Positions 37,835-46,888 are shown, numbered from the stretch's first letter. The stretch: DNA of 64,000 bases from Methylobacterium sp. J-068 (GCF_022829445.1 NZ_JAKSXY010000073.1:1-64000); one strand, 5' to 3'. Translations and numbers: made by a program. The notes: generated from the sequence alone by a model not told the origin.

Positions 37835-37854
37835 AACCTCGTATAAGTCCCCTC

Positions 37855-38391
37855 ATGACACGAACCACCCTCTCCCGCCTGCGCGTGCGCGCCCTCGTCA
37901 CCGACCGGACCCGGGGGCTGCTCATCGCCGGTGCCGCGACGATCCCCTGCGCCCTCGGACGGGCCGGCCTCACCCGAACCAAGCGCGAGGGCGACGGCGC
38001 CTCGCCGCGCGGTGCGTTCCGCCTGCGCGGCGGCGTCTACCGGCCCGACCATTTCGGCGCCCGGCCCGCGAGCCCCCTGCCCCTGCGCCCCAGCGCCCCC
38101 GGCGACGGCTGGTGCGACGATGCCCGCGACCGTCGCTACAACCGGCCGATCCGCCTGCCGGCGCCCGGCGTCGGGCACGAGCGGATGTGGCGGGAGGACG
38201 GGCTCTACGACCTCGTGGTCGACCTCGACTACAACCGGGGGCCGATCCGGCGCGGCCACGGCTCGGCGATCTTCCTGCACGTGGCCCGACTGGGCTTCCT
38301 GCCGACGGAGGGCTGCGTCGCCCTCCGGCGCGCCGACCTCGTCCGGCTGCTGCGCCGGGTGGGCCCGGGCACCCGCATGCGGATCGGCTGA
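37855..38391 (+). CDS. YkuD-family L,D-transpeptidase domain protein
   Basis: Protein of 178 residues with the YkuD catalytic signature: HVARLGFLPTEGCVALRR, with H142 and nucleophile C154. The N-terminus is basic with only a weak hydrophobic patch and no clear signal peptide, so export is uncertain. Family members form 3-3 peptidoglycan cross-links or attach proteins; short versions like this are common in Rhizobiales with unknown role. The ATG at 37855 follows a long hairpin. Confidence 0.85.
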   Translation: MTRTTLSRLRVRALVTDRTRGLLIAGAATIPCALGRAGLTRTKREGDGASPRGAFRLRGGVYRPDHFGARPASPLPLRPSAPGDGWCDDARDRRYNRPIRLPAPGVGHERMWREDGLYDLVVDLDYNRGPIRRGHGSAIFLHVARLGFLPTEGCVALRRADLVRLLRRVGPGTRMRIG

Positions 38392-38446
38392 GCTGCGCTC
38401 AGGCGGTGTGCCGCCGTCGCGCGGCGAGGCTCGCCCGCACGGCCTC

Positions 38447-38701
38447 GTTGAGGCGCGTGTGTGGTTCAGCGCCGAGGCGCGCGACGAGATTCGCCCGGCC
38501 CTCGGGCTCGACCGGACCTTCGCCCTCTCCTGCCACGACGACCTCGGGCTCAGGGCGGCCCTCAACGCGGGGTTCGGCATCGGCTACTGTCAGGACGGCA
38601 TCGGGCTGGCGATGCACGAGGACCTGCGCGCCACCCGCCGCATCCGCGCCCTGTTCGACCGTCCGGGCGAGGCGCTGACGACGTGTCTCGCGGTTCTGTA
38701 G
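38447..38701 (+). pseudogene. Remnant of a LysR-family regulator, C-terminal part
   Basis: The frame translates to about 84 residues resembling the end of a LysR effector-binding domain: VWFSAEARDEIRPAL, then a DDLGLRAALNAGFGIGYC segment and a trailing RRIRALFDRPGEAL part. The DNA-binding half and the very C-terminus are missing and the upstream frame is unrelated, so this looks like a decayed fragment. The call is by pattern only; an antisense frame is also open here but looks like shadow. Confidence 0.4.
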
Positions 38702-38864
38702 CCGGCTCGTCGGTTGGTCGGGCACGTGGCATCCGATCTTTTCCGCTGGAAATAACCCGGCTTCCAAGGCCGTGCGCCGCTGTTCTGCGGGCGGCAGCGC
38801 ATTTCGATGGATCGGGGTGACAGCCGGATCGGGTGTGGGGCTGTGGCGGCCGGCGCGTCCGGGA

Positions 38865-39338
38865 TCAGGCCGTGCCCGGTTCGGCGGGGCCGGATTCCCG
38901 CGTGTCGATGCCGGGCTCGTCGGTGCGCGGGGCCGGTTCGGGCATGGCCGGTTCGGGCATGGCCGGTTCACCCCTGGCCACCCGCTCGCCCTCCTCCAGA
39001 AGGTCGAGGGCCTGGGTGCTCATCCGTTCCCAGTCGCGCACCGCCCATTCCGCCTGCCGCTGCATGAAATCCTGCTGGCGCTGAAGCATCGCCGGGATGC
39101 TGCGCGCCTCCATCAATCCCTTCACCAGGGTGAGGTTGGCGGTGAGCTGCCGCTGCGTGTTGCGGGCCATCAGCCGGCCCGCCGCACGCAGGTCCGCGTC
39201 GACGTCCGTCCGCGCGGTGCGGCTCGCCGCGACGAGGCGCTCGAAGAAGTCCTCGATGACCTCGGCCACCCCGTCGCGGGCGGCCTCGGTCCGCTGCGGC
39301 ACCGGGTCATGCGGCGGTTCGGATTCGTTCGTTGACAT
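38865..39338 (-). CDS. Phasin-like protein
   Basis: Mostly helical protein of 157 residues: an amphipathic central part (VIEDFFERLVAAS, RNTQRQLTANLTLVKGLMEA, then SIPAMLQRQQDFMQRQAEWA) matches the phasin pattern, and the C-terminus is a Pro/Glu-rich tail with the repeat EPAMPEPAMPEP. Phasins coat polyhydroxyalkanoate granules. GGGAGAC precedes the ATG. It lies downstream of lpdA on the same strand, and in Cupriavidus phaP1 is also encoded near pyruvate dehydrogenase genes. Confidence 0.65.
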   Translation of the reverse strand: MSTNESEPPHDPVPQRTEAARDGVAEVIEDFFERLVAASRTARTDVDADLRAAGRLMARNTQRQLTANLTLVKGLMEARSIPAMLQRQQDFMQRQAEWAVRDWERMSTQALDLLEEGERVARGEPAMPEPAMPEPAPRTDEPGIDTRESGPAEPGTA

Positions 39339-39480
39339 CGGCGCGTCTCCCGAAGCCGGAGCCCGACGGACCCCGCCGGGACCGCACCGATCCGGCGCGG
39401 TCCGTCTTCCTGATGCCGCCCTTCCGCCTGAGCGCCGTCTCCCCTGCGCGGCTTTCCGGGCTCCGGAGACCGGGCTTTCT

Positions 39481-41334
39481 CTAGTGACCGGCCTTCTTCG
39501 GCCCGTCCTTCCTCGGCATGTAGAGGTCGGTGATGGTGCCCTCGAAGGCCTCGGCCGCCAATCCGATCGTCTCCGACAGGGTCGGATGCGGGTGGATGGT
39601 CAGGCCGATATCCTCGGCATCCGCCCCCAGCTCGATGGCGAGCGCGGCTTCCGCGATGAGGTCGCCGGCCGACGGCCCGACGATGCCGCAGCCGAGGATG
39701 CGGTCGGTCTCGGGATCGAACAGCACCTTGGTCAGGCCCTCCTCGCGCCCGAGCGCCAGGGAGCGCCCGGAGGCCGCCCAGGGGAACACGCCCTTGCCGA
39801 CCTTGATGCCCTTCGCCTTGGCCTCGTTCTCCGTCATGCCGACCCAGGCCACCTCGGGATCGGTGTAGGCGACCGAGGGGATGACCTTGGCGTCGAAGGC
39901 ACTGGCCTTGCCGGCGGCGACTTCCGCCGCGACCTTGCCCTCGTGCGTCGCCTTGTGGGCGAGCATCGGCTGGCCGACCACGTCGCCGATGGCGAAGATG
40001 TGTGGCACGTTGGTGCGCATCTGCCGGTCGACGGGGATGAAGCCGCGCGCGTCGACGGCGACCCCGGCGGCCTCCGCACCGATGCGCTGGCCGTTCGGGC
40101 GCCGCCCCACCGAGACCAGCACCTTGTCGAAGGTGTCGGTCGCCGGCGCGGTGCCGCCCTCGAAGGAGACCTTCAGGCCCTCCGGCGTCGCCTCGACGGC
40201 CGTGACCTTGGCCTTGAGGTGGATGGCCTCGTACTGCTTCGAGATCCGCTTCATCAGCGGCGTGACCATGTCCTTGTCCGCACCTGGGATGATCTGGTCC
40301 ATCAGTTCGACGATGGTCACCTTCGAGCCGAGCGCGTGGTAGACGGTCGCCATCTCCAGTCCGATGATGCCGCCGCCGATCACGAGGAGCCGGGCCGGAA
40401 CGCCGTCGAGTTCGAGCGCGCCCGTCGAATCGATCACCCGCTCGTCGTCATGCGGGATGAAGGGCATCTGCACCGGCTCCGAGCCGGCCGCGATGATGGC
40501 GTGGTCGAAGCCGATCACGCGGGTCTTGCCCTCGTGCTCCACCGCGACCTGGTTCGGGCTGACGAAGCGGGCCTCGCCCGTCACCACCGTGACCTTGCGC
40601 TGCTTGGCCAGCCCGGTGAGGCCGCCGGTGAGGCGCTTGACGACCCCGTCCTTCCACGCGCGCAGCTTGTCGATGTCGATCTGCGGCGCGGTGAAGGAGA
40701 TGCCGTGCGCCGCCATGGCGTGGCTCTCGTCGATGACCTTGGCCGCGTGCAGCAGGGCTTTGGACGGGATGCAGCCGACGTTGAGGCAGACGCCCCCGAG
40801 GCTCGGCCAGCGCTCGACGAGCACCACCGACTGGCCGAGATCGGCCGCCCGGAAGGCGGCGGTGTAGCCGCCGGGGCCGGCGCCGATGACGAGCACCTGC
40901 GCCCGCATCTCCTCGCCGGAGACCGGAGCCGCGCCCTTCGGCGCGGGCGCCGAGGCGGCGGCGCCCGGAGCCTGAGCCGACGAGCCGTAGCCGGCCTGGC
41001 CCTCGCCCGGCGCGTGGCCGGCCGAGGCTCCCGCCGGGGACCCGCCCGTGCTCGTGGTGTCGGTCACCGTGGGTTTCGGCGAACCCGTGGCGGCGGCGGC
41101 TCCCGCCATCACCAGGATCAGGTCGCCCTGGGTGACCGTATCGCCCGTCTTGATCTTCACCTCCGCGACCGTGCCGGCCACCGGGGACGGGATGTCCATG
41201 GTCGCCTTGTCGGATTCCAGCACGATGATCACGTCGTCGACCGAGATCACGTCGCCGGGACTGACGCTGACCTCGATCACGGGCACGTTCTTGAAGTCGC
41301 CGATATCCGGCAGGTGGACGTCGTTGCTGCTCAT
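39481..41334 (-). CDS. lpdA: Dihydrolipoyl dehydrogenase (E3) with N-terminal lipoyl domain
   Basis: E3 of pyruvate dehydrogenase, 617 residues. An N-terminal lipoyl domain (1-80) has the modified Lys K43 in ESDKATMD, then a Pro/Ala/Gly linker (about 85-140). The flavoprotein part has FAD motif IGAGPGGYTAA and redox pair C183/C188 in GGVCLNVGCIPSK, and ends with the catalytic HPHPTLSE. Lipoyl-E3 fusions of this type occur in Burkholderiales and Neisseria. GAGGTG precedes the ATG; it starts 44 bp after aceF. Confidence 0.95.
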   Translation of the reverse strand: MSSNDVHLPDIGDFKNVPVIEVSVSPGDVISVDDVIIVLESDKATMDIPSPVAGTVAEVKIKTGDTVTQGDLILVMAGAAAATGSPKPTVTDTTSTGGSPAGASAGHAPGEGQAGYGSSAQAPGAAASAPAPKGAAPVSGEEMRAQVLVIGAGPGGYTAAFRAADLGQSVVLVERWPSLGGVCLNVGCIPSKALLHAAKVIDESHAMAAHGISFTAPQIDIDKLRAWKDGVVKRLTGGLTGLAKQRKVTVVTGEARFVSPNQVAVEHEGKTRVIGFDHAIIAAGSEPVQMPFIPHDDERVIDSTGALELDGVPARLLVIGGGIIGLEMATVYHALGSKVTIVELMDQIIPGADKDMVTPLMKRISKQYEAIHLKAKVTAVEATPEGLKVSFEGGTAPATDTFDKVLVSVGRRPNGQRIGAEAAGVAVDARGFIPVDRQMRTNVPHIFAIGDVVGQPMLAHKATHEGKVAAEVAAGKASAFDAKVIPSVAYTDPEVAWVGMTENEAKAKGIKVGKGVFPWAASGRSLALGREEGLTKVLFDPETDRILGCGIVGPSAGDLIAEAALAIELGADAEDIGLTIHPHPTLSETIGLAAEAFEGTITDLYMPRKDGPKKAGH

Positions 41335-41378
41335 CGCTTCACCTCACTCGTTTTTTTCCGCGCAACCGGGCCTCGCCG

Positions 41379-42698
41379 TCAGACGACGAGGCGCCGGACG
41401 TCCTCGAGGACGTGGGCGAGGTGGCGGGCGAAGCGCGCGGCGAGCGCGCCGTCGATGACGCGGTGATCGTAGGAGAGCGCGAGCGGCACGATCAGGCGGG
41501 GCTTGAACTCGGTGCCGTTCCAGACGGGCGCCATCTTCGAGCGGGCGACGCCGAGGATCGCGACTTCCGGGGCGTTGACCAGCGGCGTGAAGGACGTGCC
41601 GCCGATGCCGCCCAGGCTCGAGATCGAGAAGGTCGCGCCCTGCATGTCGGACGCCGCGAGCTTGCCGTCGCGGGCTTTCGCCGAGATCGCGCCGAGATCG
41701 CGGCTGATCTCGATGATGCCCTTGCGGTCGGCATCCTTCACCACCGGCACCACGAGCCCGTCCGGCGTGTCCACGGCGACACCGATATTGTAGTAGCGCT
41801 TGAGGATCAGCGCGTCCTTGTCGGGCGAGAGCGAGGCGTTGAATTCGGGGTGCTTGCGCAGGGCCGAGACGGCGGCCTTGATCAGGAAGGCCAGCAGGGT
41901 GACGCGGTAGCCCTTGTCCTTGAGCTCCTTGCCGGCATTGTCGAGTTCCCTGCGGTAGGCCTCCGTCTCGGTGATGTCGGACTCGTCCTGGTGGGTGACG
42001 AGCGGCACGTTGAGCCAGGACCGGTGCAGGTGCGCGCCGGAGATCTTCTTGATCCGCGACAGGGGTTGGGTCTCGATCGGGCCGAACTTCGCGAAGTCGA
42101 CGGCCGGGATCTCGGGGATGCCCATGCCGCCGCCCGAGAAGGCGGCCGTGCCGGAGGCGGCGGGTGCGGGAGCGGCCGAGCGCGTGAGGTGCCCCTTCAC
42201 GTCCTCCTTGGTGATCCGGCCCTTCTCGCCGGTGCCCTTCACGGCGGTGAGGTCGAGGCCGAGTTCGCGGGCCAGCCGCCGCACGCCGGGGCTGGCATGG
42301 ACCTGCGAGAAATCGGGGAGGTTGCCGGCGGGCGCGGCCGGAGCGGGCGCGCTCGGAGCGGCGCTCGGGGCCGGCTCCTGCTTGGCCACGAGGGCGGCGC
42401 CGTCGGCGCCGGCCGGGGCCTCGGCGGCCTTCTCGGCCCCCTTCGAAGCGCCGTCCTTGGACGCCTCACCCTTGAACACGAGGAGCGGCGAGCCCTCGCT
42501 CACCTTGTCGCCGAGCTTGACCAGGATCTTCTCGACCACGCCGGCGCTGGGCGAGGGCACGTCCATCGTCGCCTTGTCGGATTCCAGCGACACCAGCGGG
42601 TCGTCGGGCCCGATCGTGTCGCCCTCCTTCACGTGGATCTCGATGATCGGAATGTCCTTGAAGTCGCCGATGTCCGGAATCTGGATCTCGATACCCAC
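41379..42698 (-). CDS. aceF: Pyruvate dehydrogenase dihydrolipoamide acetyltransferase (E2)
   Basis: E2 core of 439 residues. A single N-terminal lipoyl domain with K42 (ESDKATMDVPS), an Ala/Pro linker, a peripheral-subunit-binding domain (ASPGVRRLARELGLDL, then GRITKEDV) and the catalytic acyltransferase ending in SYDHRVIDGALAARF, with the HxxxDG motif. The GTG at 42698 has a GGGAGA ribosome binding site seven bases away. It transfers acetyl groups to CoA and lies 131 bp after aceE. Confidence 0.95.
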   Translation of the reverse strand: MGIEIQIPDIGDFKDIPIIEIHVKEGDTIGPDDPLVSLESDKATMDVPSPSAGVVEKILVKLGDKVSEGSPLLVFKGEASKDGASKGAEKAAEAPAGADGAALVAKQEPAPSAAPSAPAPAAPAGNLPDFSQVHASPGVRRLARELGLDLTAVKGTGEKGRITKEDVKGHLTRSAAPAPAASGTAAFSGGGMGIPEIPAVDFAKFGPIETQPLSRIKKISGAHLHRSWLNVPLVTHQDESDITETEAYRRELDNAGKELKDKGYRVTLLAFLIKAAVSALRKHPEFNASLSPDKDALILKRYYNIGVAVDTPDGLVVPVVKDADRKGIIEISRDLGAISAKARDGKLAASDMQGATFSISSLGGIGGTSFTPLVNAPEVAILGVARSKMAPVWNGTEFKPRLIVPLALSYDHRVIDGALAARFARHLAHVLEDVRRLVV

Positions 42699-42829
42699 TG
42701 CGCATTCTCCCTGGTGAGTCGGAGCCTCTCGCGGGCTCCCTCAGGCGGTCCGTTCGATGAAAGGGTCGGGAATTCGGGGCGCTGACCACCGGCCGCCAGA
42801 AACGGGCGGCCGGCGCAGCGCGGCGCGGA

Positions 42830-45493
42830 TCAGACGGTCCAGGGTGCCGGCCGGTCCGTGTCGATGCCGTACTTGACGATGGCGTCGGCCACCGTCTGGG
42901 CGGGAATCATGCCGTCCTCGGCGAGGCTGTGCAGGGCCGCCACGACGACCCAGTGCCGGTTGACCTCGAAGAAGTCGCGCAGGCGGACCCGGTAATCCGA
43001 GCGGCCGAAGCCGTCCGTTCCCAGGACGCGGTAGCGCCCGGGCACCCAGGTGCGGATCTGGTCGGCGAACAGGCGCATGTAGTCGGTCGAGGCGATCACC
43101 GGACCGGTGCGGCCGGCGAGACACGTCTCGACGTGGGAGAGGCGCTTGCCCTTCAGCGGGTGGAGCAGGTTCCAGCGCTCGGCCGCCATGGCGTCGCGGC
43201 GCAGTTCCGTGAAGCTCGGGCAGCTCCAGATGTCGGAGCCGATCCCGAAATCCTGCTCCAGCAGTTCGGCGGCGGCGATGACCTCGCGCAGGATGGTGCC
43301 CGAGCCCAAGAGCTGCACCCGGTGGCCCTTGGTCTTCTCCTTCGGGCCTTCCCTGAACAGGTACATGCCCTTGATGATGCCGGCCTCCGCGCCCTCGGGC
43401 ATGCCCGGGTGCTCGTAGTTCTCGTTCATCACGGTGATGTAGTAGAACACGTCCTCCTGCTCGGCATACATCCGGCGCAGGCCGTCCTGCACGATCACCG
43501 CGACTTCGTACGAGAAGGTCGGATCGTAGGAGACGCAGTTCGGGATGGTCGACGACATGAGGTGGCTGTGGCCGTCCTCGTGCTGCAGGCCCTCGCCGTT
43601 CAGGGTCGTGCGCCCGGCGGTGCCGCCGATCATGAAGCCGCGCGCCCGCATGTCGCCGGCCGCCCAGGCGAGATCGCCGATCCGCTGGAAACCGAACATC
43701 GAGTAGTAGACGTAGAACGGGATCGTCGGCGCGTCGGAGTGGGAATAGGACGTCGCGGCCGCGATCCAGGACGACATCGCGCCCGGCTCGTTGATGCCCT
43801 CCTGGAGCATCTGACCGTTCTTGTCCTCCTTGTAGTACATGAGCTGGTTGGCATCCTCCGGCCGGTAGAGCTGGCCGACCTGGGAGAAGATGCCGAACTG
43901 GCGGAACATGCCCTCCATGCCGAAGGTGCGGCTCTCGTCGGGCACGATCGGCACGATGCGGTTGCCGATGTTCTTGTCGCGCAGCAGCGTGTTGAGGATG
44001 CGCACGAAGGCCATGGTCGTCGAGATCTCGCGGCCGGCCGTCTCCTTGAGCTGGGCCGAGAAGGCCGAGAGCGGCGGGATCTCCAGGGCCTGCGACTTGC
44101 GCCGCCGGGCCGGGAGCGGACCGCCGAGCGCCTCGCGCCGCGCCATCAGGTAGCGGTGCTCGGGGCTGCCCTCGGGGAACTTGATGAAGGGGATTTCCTT
44201 CAACTGGTCGTCCGTGAGATCGATCTGGAAGCGGTCGCGGAACTGCTTGAGGACCGCCTCGCCCATCTTCTTCTGCTGGTGGGTGATGTTCTGGCCCTCG
44301 CCGGACTCGCCCATGCCGTAGCCCTTGACGGTCTTGGCGAGGATGAGGGTCGGCTGGCCCTTGTGCTTGGAGGCGGCGCTGTAGGCGGCGAAGACCTTGC
44401 GCGGGTCGTGGCCGCCGCGGGTCAGGCGCCAGATGTCGTCGTCGCTCCAGTCGGCCACCAGGGCCGCCGTCTCCGGATACTTCCCGAAGAAGTGCTCGCG
44501 CACGTAGGCGCCGCTCTTCGACTTGAAGTCCTGGTACTCGCCGTCGACGCACTCCTCCATCAGGCGCGCCAGCATGCCGGTGGTGTCGCGCTGGATCAGG
44601 GCGTCCCAGCCCGAGCCCCACAGCACCTTGATGACGTTCCAGCCCGCACCCCGGAAATCGGCCTCGAGCTCCTGCACGATCTTGCCGTTGCCGCGCACCG
44701 GCCCGTCGAGGCGCTGCAGGTTGCAGTTGATGACGAAGACGAGGTTGTCGAGTTTTTCACGCGCGGCGAGCGCGATCGCTCCCAGGCTCTCCGGCTCGTC
44801 CATCTCGCCGTCGCCCATGAAGGCCCAGACCTTGCGGCCGTCCGTCTGCGCGAGGTTGCGGTGGTGCAGGTAGCGCAGGAAGCGGGCCTGGTAGATCGCC
44901 ATCAGGGGGCCGAGGCCCATCGAGACGGTGGGGAACTGCCAGAAATCCGGCATCAGCCAGGGATGCGGATAGGAGGACAGGCCCTTGCCGCCGACTTCCT
45001 GGCGGAAGCCGAGGAGCTGCTCTTCCGTGAGGCGCCCCTCGAGAAACGCGCGGGCGTAGACGCCGGGCGAGGAATGGCCCTGCACGTAGATGAGGTCGCC
45101 GCCGTGATTGGCGTCGGCCCCGCGCCAGAAATGCATGAAGCCGGTGTCGTAGAGGGTGGCGGCCGACTGGAAGCTGGCGATGTGGCCGCCGAGCTCGGAG
45201 GAATCCTTGTTCGCCCGCAGGATGATCGCGATGGCGTTCCAGCGGATCGCCGAGCGGATGCGGTGCTCGATCGCCCGGTCGCCCGGATGCGGGTCCTGGT
45301 TCTGGGGAAGAATCGTGTTCAGGTACGCGGTATTGGCCGAGTAAGGGACCGGTGCGCCCTTCTTGCGGGCCCCGTCGATGACCTGCTCGATCAGGTAATG
45401 GGCTCGCTCCGGGCCGTCGACGTCGAGAACGCCGTCCAGCGAATCGAGCCATTCCTGCGTCTCGATGGGGTCGAGGTCGCGGCTACGCTCCAT
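42830..45493 (-). CDS. aceE: Pyruvate dehydrogenase E1, homodimeric type
   Basis: Thiamine-diphosphate enzyme of 887 residues that decarboxylates pyruvate and passes acetyl to E2. It is the large single-chain AceE type, not the alpha/beta E1 usual in alphaproteobacteria. The TPP motif is GDGEMDEPE, later ending in NCNLQRLDGPVRGN; the C-terminal half has the transketolase-like domain. Two in-frame ATGs follow AAGGAGG at 45506-45500; the second (45493) has the right spacing and is chosen. First gene of the aceE-aceF-lpdA operon. Confidence 0.95.
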   Translation of the reverse strand: MERSRDLDPIETQEWLDSLDGVLDVDGPERAHYLIEQVIDGARKKGAPVPYSANTAYLNTILPQNQDPHPGDRAIEHRIRSAIRWNAIAIILRANKDSSELGGHIASFQSAATLYDTGFMHFWRGADANHGGDLIYVQGHSSPGVYARAFLEGRLTEEQLLGFRQEVGGKGLSSYPHPWLMPDFWQFPTVSMGLGPLMAIYQARFLRYLHHRNLAQTDGRKVWAFMGDGEMDEPESLGAIALAAREKLDNLVFVINCNLQRLDGPVRGNGKIVQELEADFRGAGWNVIKVLWGSGWDALIQRDTTGMLARLMEECVDGEYQDFKSKSGAYVREHFFGKYPETAALVADWSDDDIWRLTRGGHDPRKVFAAYSAASKHKGQPTLILAKTVKGYGMGESGEGQNITHQQKKMGEAVLKQFRDRFQIDLTDDQLKEIPFIKFPEGSPEHRYLMARREALGGPLPARRRKSQALEIPPLSAFSAQLKETAGREISTTMAFVRILNTLLRDKNIGNRIVPIVPDESRTFGMEGMFRQFGIFSQVGQLYRPEDANQLMYYKEDKNGQMLQEGINEPGAMSSWIAAATSYSHSDAPTIPFYVYYSMFGFQRIGDLAWAAGDMRARGFMIGGTAGRTTLNGEGLQHEDGHSHLMSSTIPNCVSYDPTFSYEVAVIVQDGLRRMYAEQEDVFYYITVMNENYEHPGMPEGAEAGIIKGMYLFREGPKEKTKGHRVQLLGSGTILREVIAAAELLEQDFGIGSDIWSCPSFTELRRDAMAAERWNLLHPLKGKRLSHVETCLAGRTGPVIASTDYMRLFADQIRTWVPGRYRVLGTDGFGRSDYRVRLRDFFEVNRHWVVVAALHSLAEDGMIPAQTVADAIVKYGIDTDRPAPWTV

Positions 45494-45534
45494 GGGCATC
45501 CTCCTTCGAATTATATGCGGGTCAGGGAACCCGC

Positions 45535-45684
45535 TTATTTGACTGAGCGCCGCCGAGCAGCGTTCGTGCCAATGTCAGCCAAGCGCTTTTCGTCTTTTCT
45601 GGCAATGGCTTCCATGAACGGCGCGGTATTTGGTCTGCGGAATTTGTTACGGGTTTCAGTTTTTTTGTCCGATTTCCCGGACAT
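45535..45684 (-). CDS. Possible small basic protein upstream of aceE
   Basis: Open frame of 49 residues, highly charged (MSGKSDKKTETRNKF, then MEAIARKDEKRLADIG and a basic end). It lies in a locally A+T-richer stretch and ends 42 bp before aceE. There is no ribosome binding site at the ATG, and no family was recognised. It may equally be non-coding leader of the pyruvate dehydrogenase operon. Confidence 0.22.
   Translation of the reverse strand: MSGKSDKKTETRNKFRRPNTAPFMEAIARKDEKRLADIGTNAARRRSVK
45666..45683. promoter_or_regulatory. Inverted repeat upstream of aceE
   Basis: TGTCCG and CGGACA separated by six bases (ATTTCC), preceded by a run of seven T. About 170 bp upstream of aceE, where an operator of the pyruvate dehydrogenase operon could sit. 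It differs from the E. coli PdhR site. Confidence 0.25.
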
Positions 45685-45778
45685 GGCGCGCCGGTTTTGA
45701 CGGAATGGCGCGGGCTCTCGCACGTGCGTGCGGATCCTAACGGCACCGCACGCGCGAGCGGATCGCCGGCGCGATGCC

Positions 45779-46762
45779 TCACCCCCGGCGCGAGGAGCCG
45801 CGCACGATGAGGCGCCCGCTCAGCGTCACCTTGCGCACCGGCTGGTCCGGTGCCCTCAGGCGATCGAACAGGAGCGTCATCGCCTCGGCGCCGATCTCCG
45901 CCACCGGCTGCTCGATCACCGTGAGGCCGGGTTCGACGAGGTCGGTCCAGGCCTCGTTGTCGAAGCCCGCGAGGCCGAGGGCCCCTGGAACCGCGAGCCC
46001 GAGGCGCCGGGCCGCGCGCATCGCCCCCATCAGCATCAGGCCGTTCGACAGCACGAGCGCGTCCGGGCGGTCCGCCCGCGCCAGCCAATCCGTCAGCACC
46101 GCCTCGGCGGCGGCGGCGTTCGGGGGCACCACGCGCGCCAGCGATTCGGCCCCGAACCGGCGCAGCGCGCCCTCATAGCCCGCACGGCGCTCCTGGGCGG
46201 TGGAACTCGTGGAGCCGAACAGGCCGCCGATGCGGCGATAGCCCTGCGCCCAGAGGTGTTCGACCAGCAGGCCGGCGGCGGAGACGTTGTCGAGGACCAC
46301 GCTGTCATGGGCCCCCGGCGGACCGGCGCGATCGATGAACACCGCCGGCACGTCGAGGTCGCCCGCCTTCATCGCCTCGGCGGTGATCCGGGTCGGCGCG
46401 AAGATCAGGCCGGTGACGCGCTCCTCCTCCATCAGGCGCAGGTACAGGGCCTCGCGGGCCGGGTCCTCGTCGGTGTTGCAGAGGATCACCCGCATGCCGG
46501 CGGCGTAGGCCGCATCCTCCACCGCCCGGCTCACCGCCGTGAAGAACGGGTTGCGGATATCGGCGACGATCAGCCCGATGGTCCGGGTCGATTGCGAGCG
46601 CAGGCGGCGGGCCGAGAGGTTGGGCCGGTAGCCCGTGGCGCGCACCGCCGCCTCGACCTGGCGGCGCAGCGCCTCGCTGACCGGCCCACGCCCGAGGGCG
46701 CGGGACACCGTCGCGGTCGACACCCCCGCCGCGCGGGCGACATCGCGGATTCCCACACTCAT
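45779..46762 (-). CDS. LacI-family repressor of the fructose PTS operon
   Basis: LacI-type regulator of 327 residues. The N-terminal helix-turn-helix is GIRDVARAAGVSTATVSRAL, followed by hinge RPNLSARRLRSQSTRTIGLI and a periplasmic-binding-protein-like sensor domain. It is divergent from the fructose PTS operon, and two AACGTTTT palindromic sites lie between them, one just upstream of its own start. It probably represses both directions until fructose-1-phosphate or a similar sugar phosphate is present. FruR/Cra is the analogous regulator in enterobacteria. Confidence 0.9.
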   Translation of the reverse strand: MSVGIRDVARAAGVSTATVSRALGRGPVSEALRRQVEAAVRATGYRPNLSARRLRSQSTRTIGLIVADIRNPFFTAVSRAVEDAAYAAGMRVILCNTDEDPAREALYLRLMEEERVTGLIFAPTRITAEAMKAGDLDVPAVFIDRAGPPGAHDSVVLDNVSAAGLLVEHLWAQGYRRIGGLFGSTSSTAQERRAGYEGALRRFGAESLARVVPPNAAAAEAVLTDWLARADRPDALVLSNGLMLMGAMRAARRLGLAVPGALGLAGFDNEAWTDLVEPGLTVIEQPVAEIGAEAMTLLFDRLRAPDQPVRKVTLSGRLIVRGSSRRG

Positions 46763-46770
46763 CGGTCGGC

Positions 46771-46788
46771 AAACGTTTTCAGCGGCAT
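46771..46788. promoter_or_regulatory. Candidate repressor operator O2 (fructose locus)
   Basis: The 18 bases AAACGTTTTCAGCGGCAT match the second site exactly 100 bp downstream at 17 of 18 positions. The core AAACGTTT is palindromic. It lies 9 bp upstream of the LacI-family start codon, which suggests autoregulation. Confidence 0.6.
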
Positions 46789-46867
46789 GCGCTGTTCTGG
46801 CATCGCTACGCCCGAGCGGCAAGCGGGGCGTAGGCACTATTTCGCTAAAATTCGTTGACTTCGGACG

Positions 46868-46888
46868 TGAAAACGTTTTCAGTGGCAT
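46868..46888. promoter_or_regulatory. Candidate repressor operator O1 (fructose locus)
   Basis: The 14-bp perfect palindrome TGAAAACGTTTTCA (46868-46881) is typical of LacI-family sites and is followed by GTGGCAT, shared with O2. It is 34 bp upstream of the PTS fusion gene start, where it would block its promoter. Confidence 0.7.

Larger units (their letters stand above)
37449..37854. other. Divergent intergenic region with two perfect inverted repeats
   Basis: About 400 bp between the OmpR-family regulator (minus) and the YkuD gene (plus). No credible gene is inside. It holds a 12-bp hairpin at 37620-37648 and a 15-bp hairpin at 37801-37834, listed separately, and a moderately A+T-richer patch at 37560-37680 that could contain the promoters. 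Confidence 0.55.

Noticed and set aside
38399..38971. Minus-strand frame over the LysR-like remnant
   Set aside because: Starts with a Pro/Asn-rich repeat-like translation and shows no domain; the plus-strand frame has a better match.
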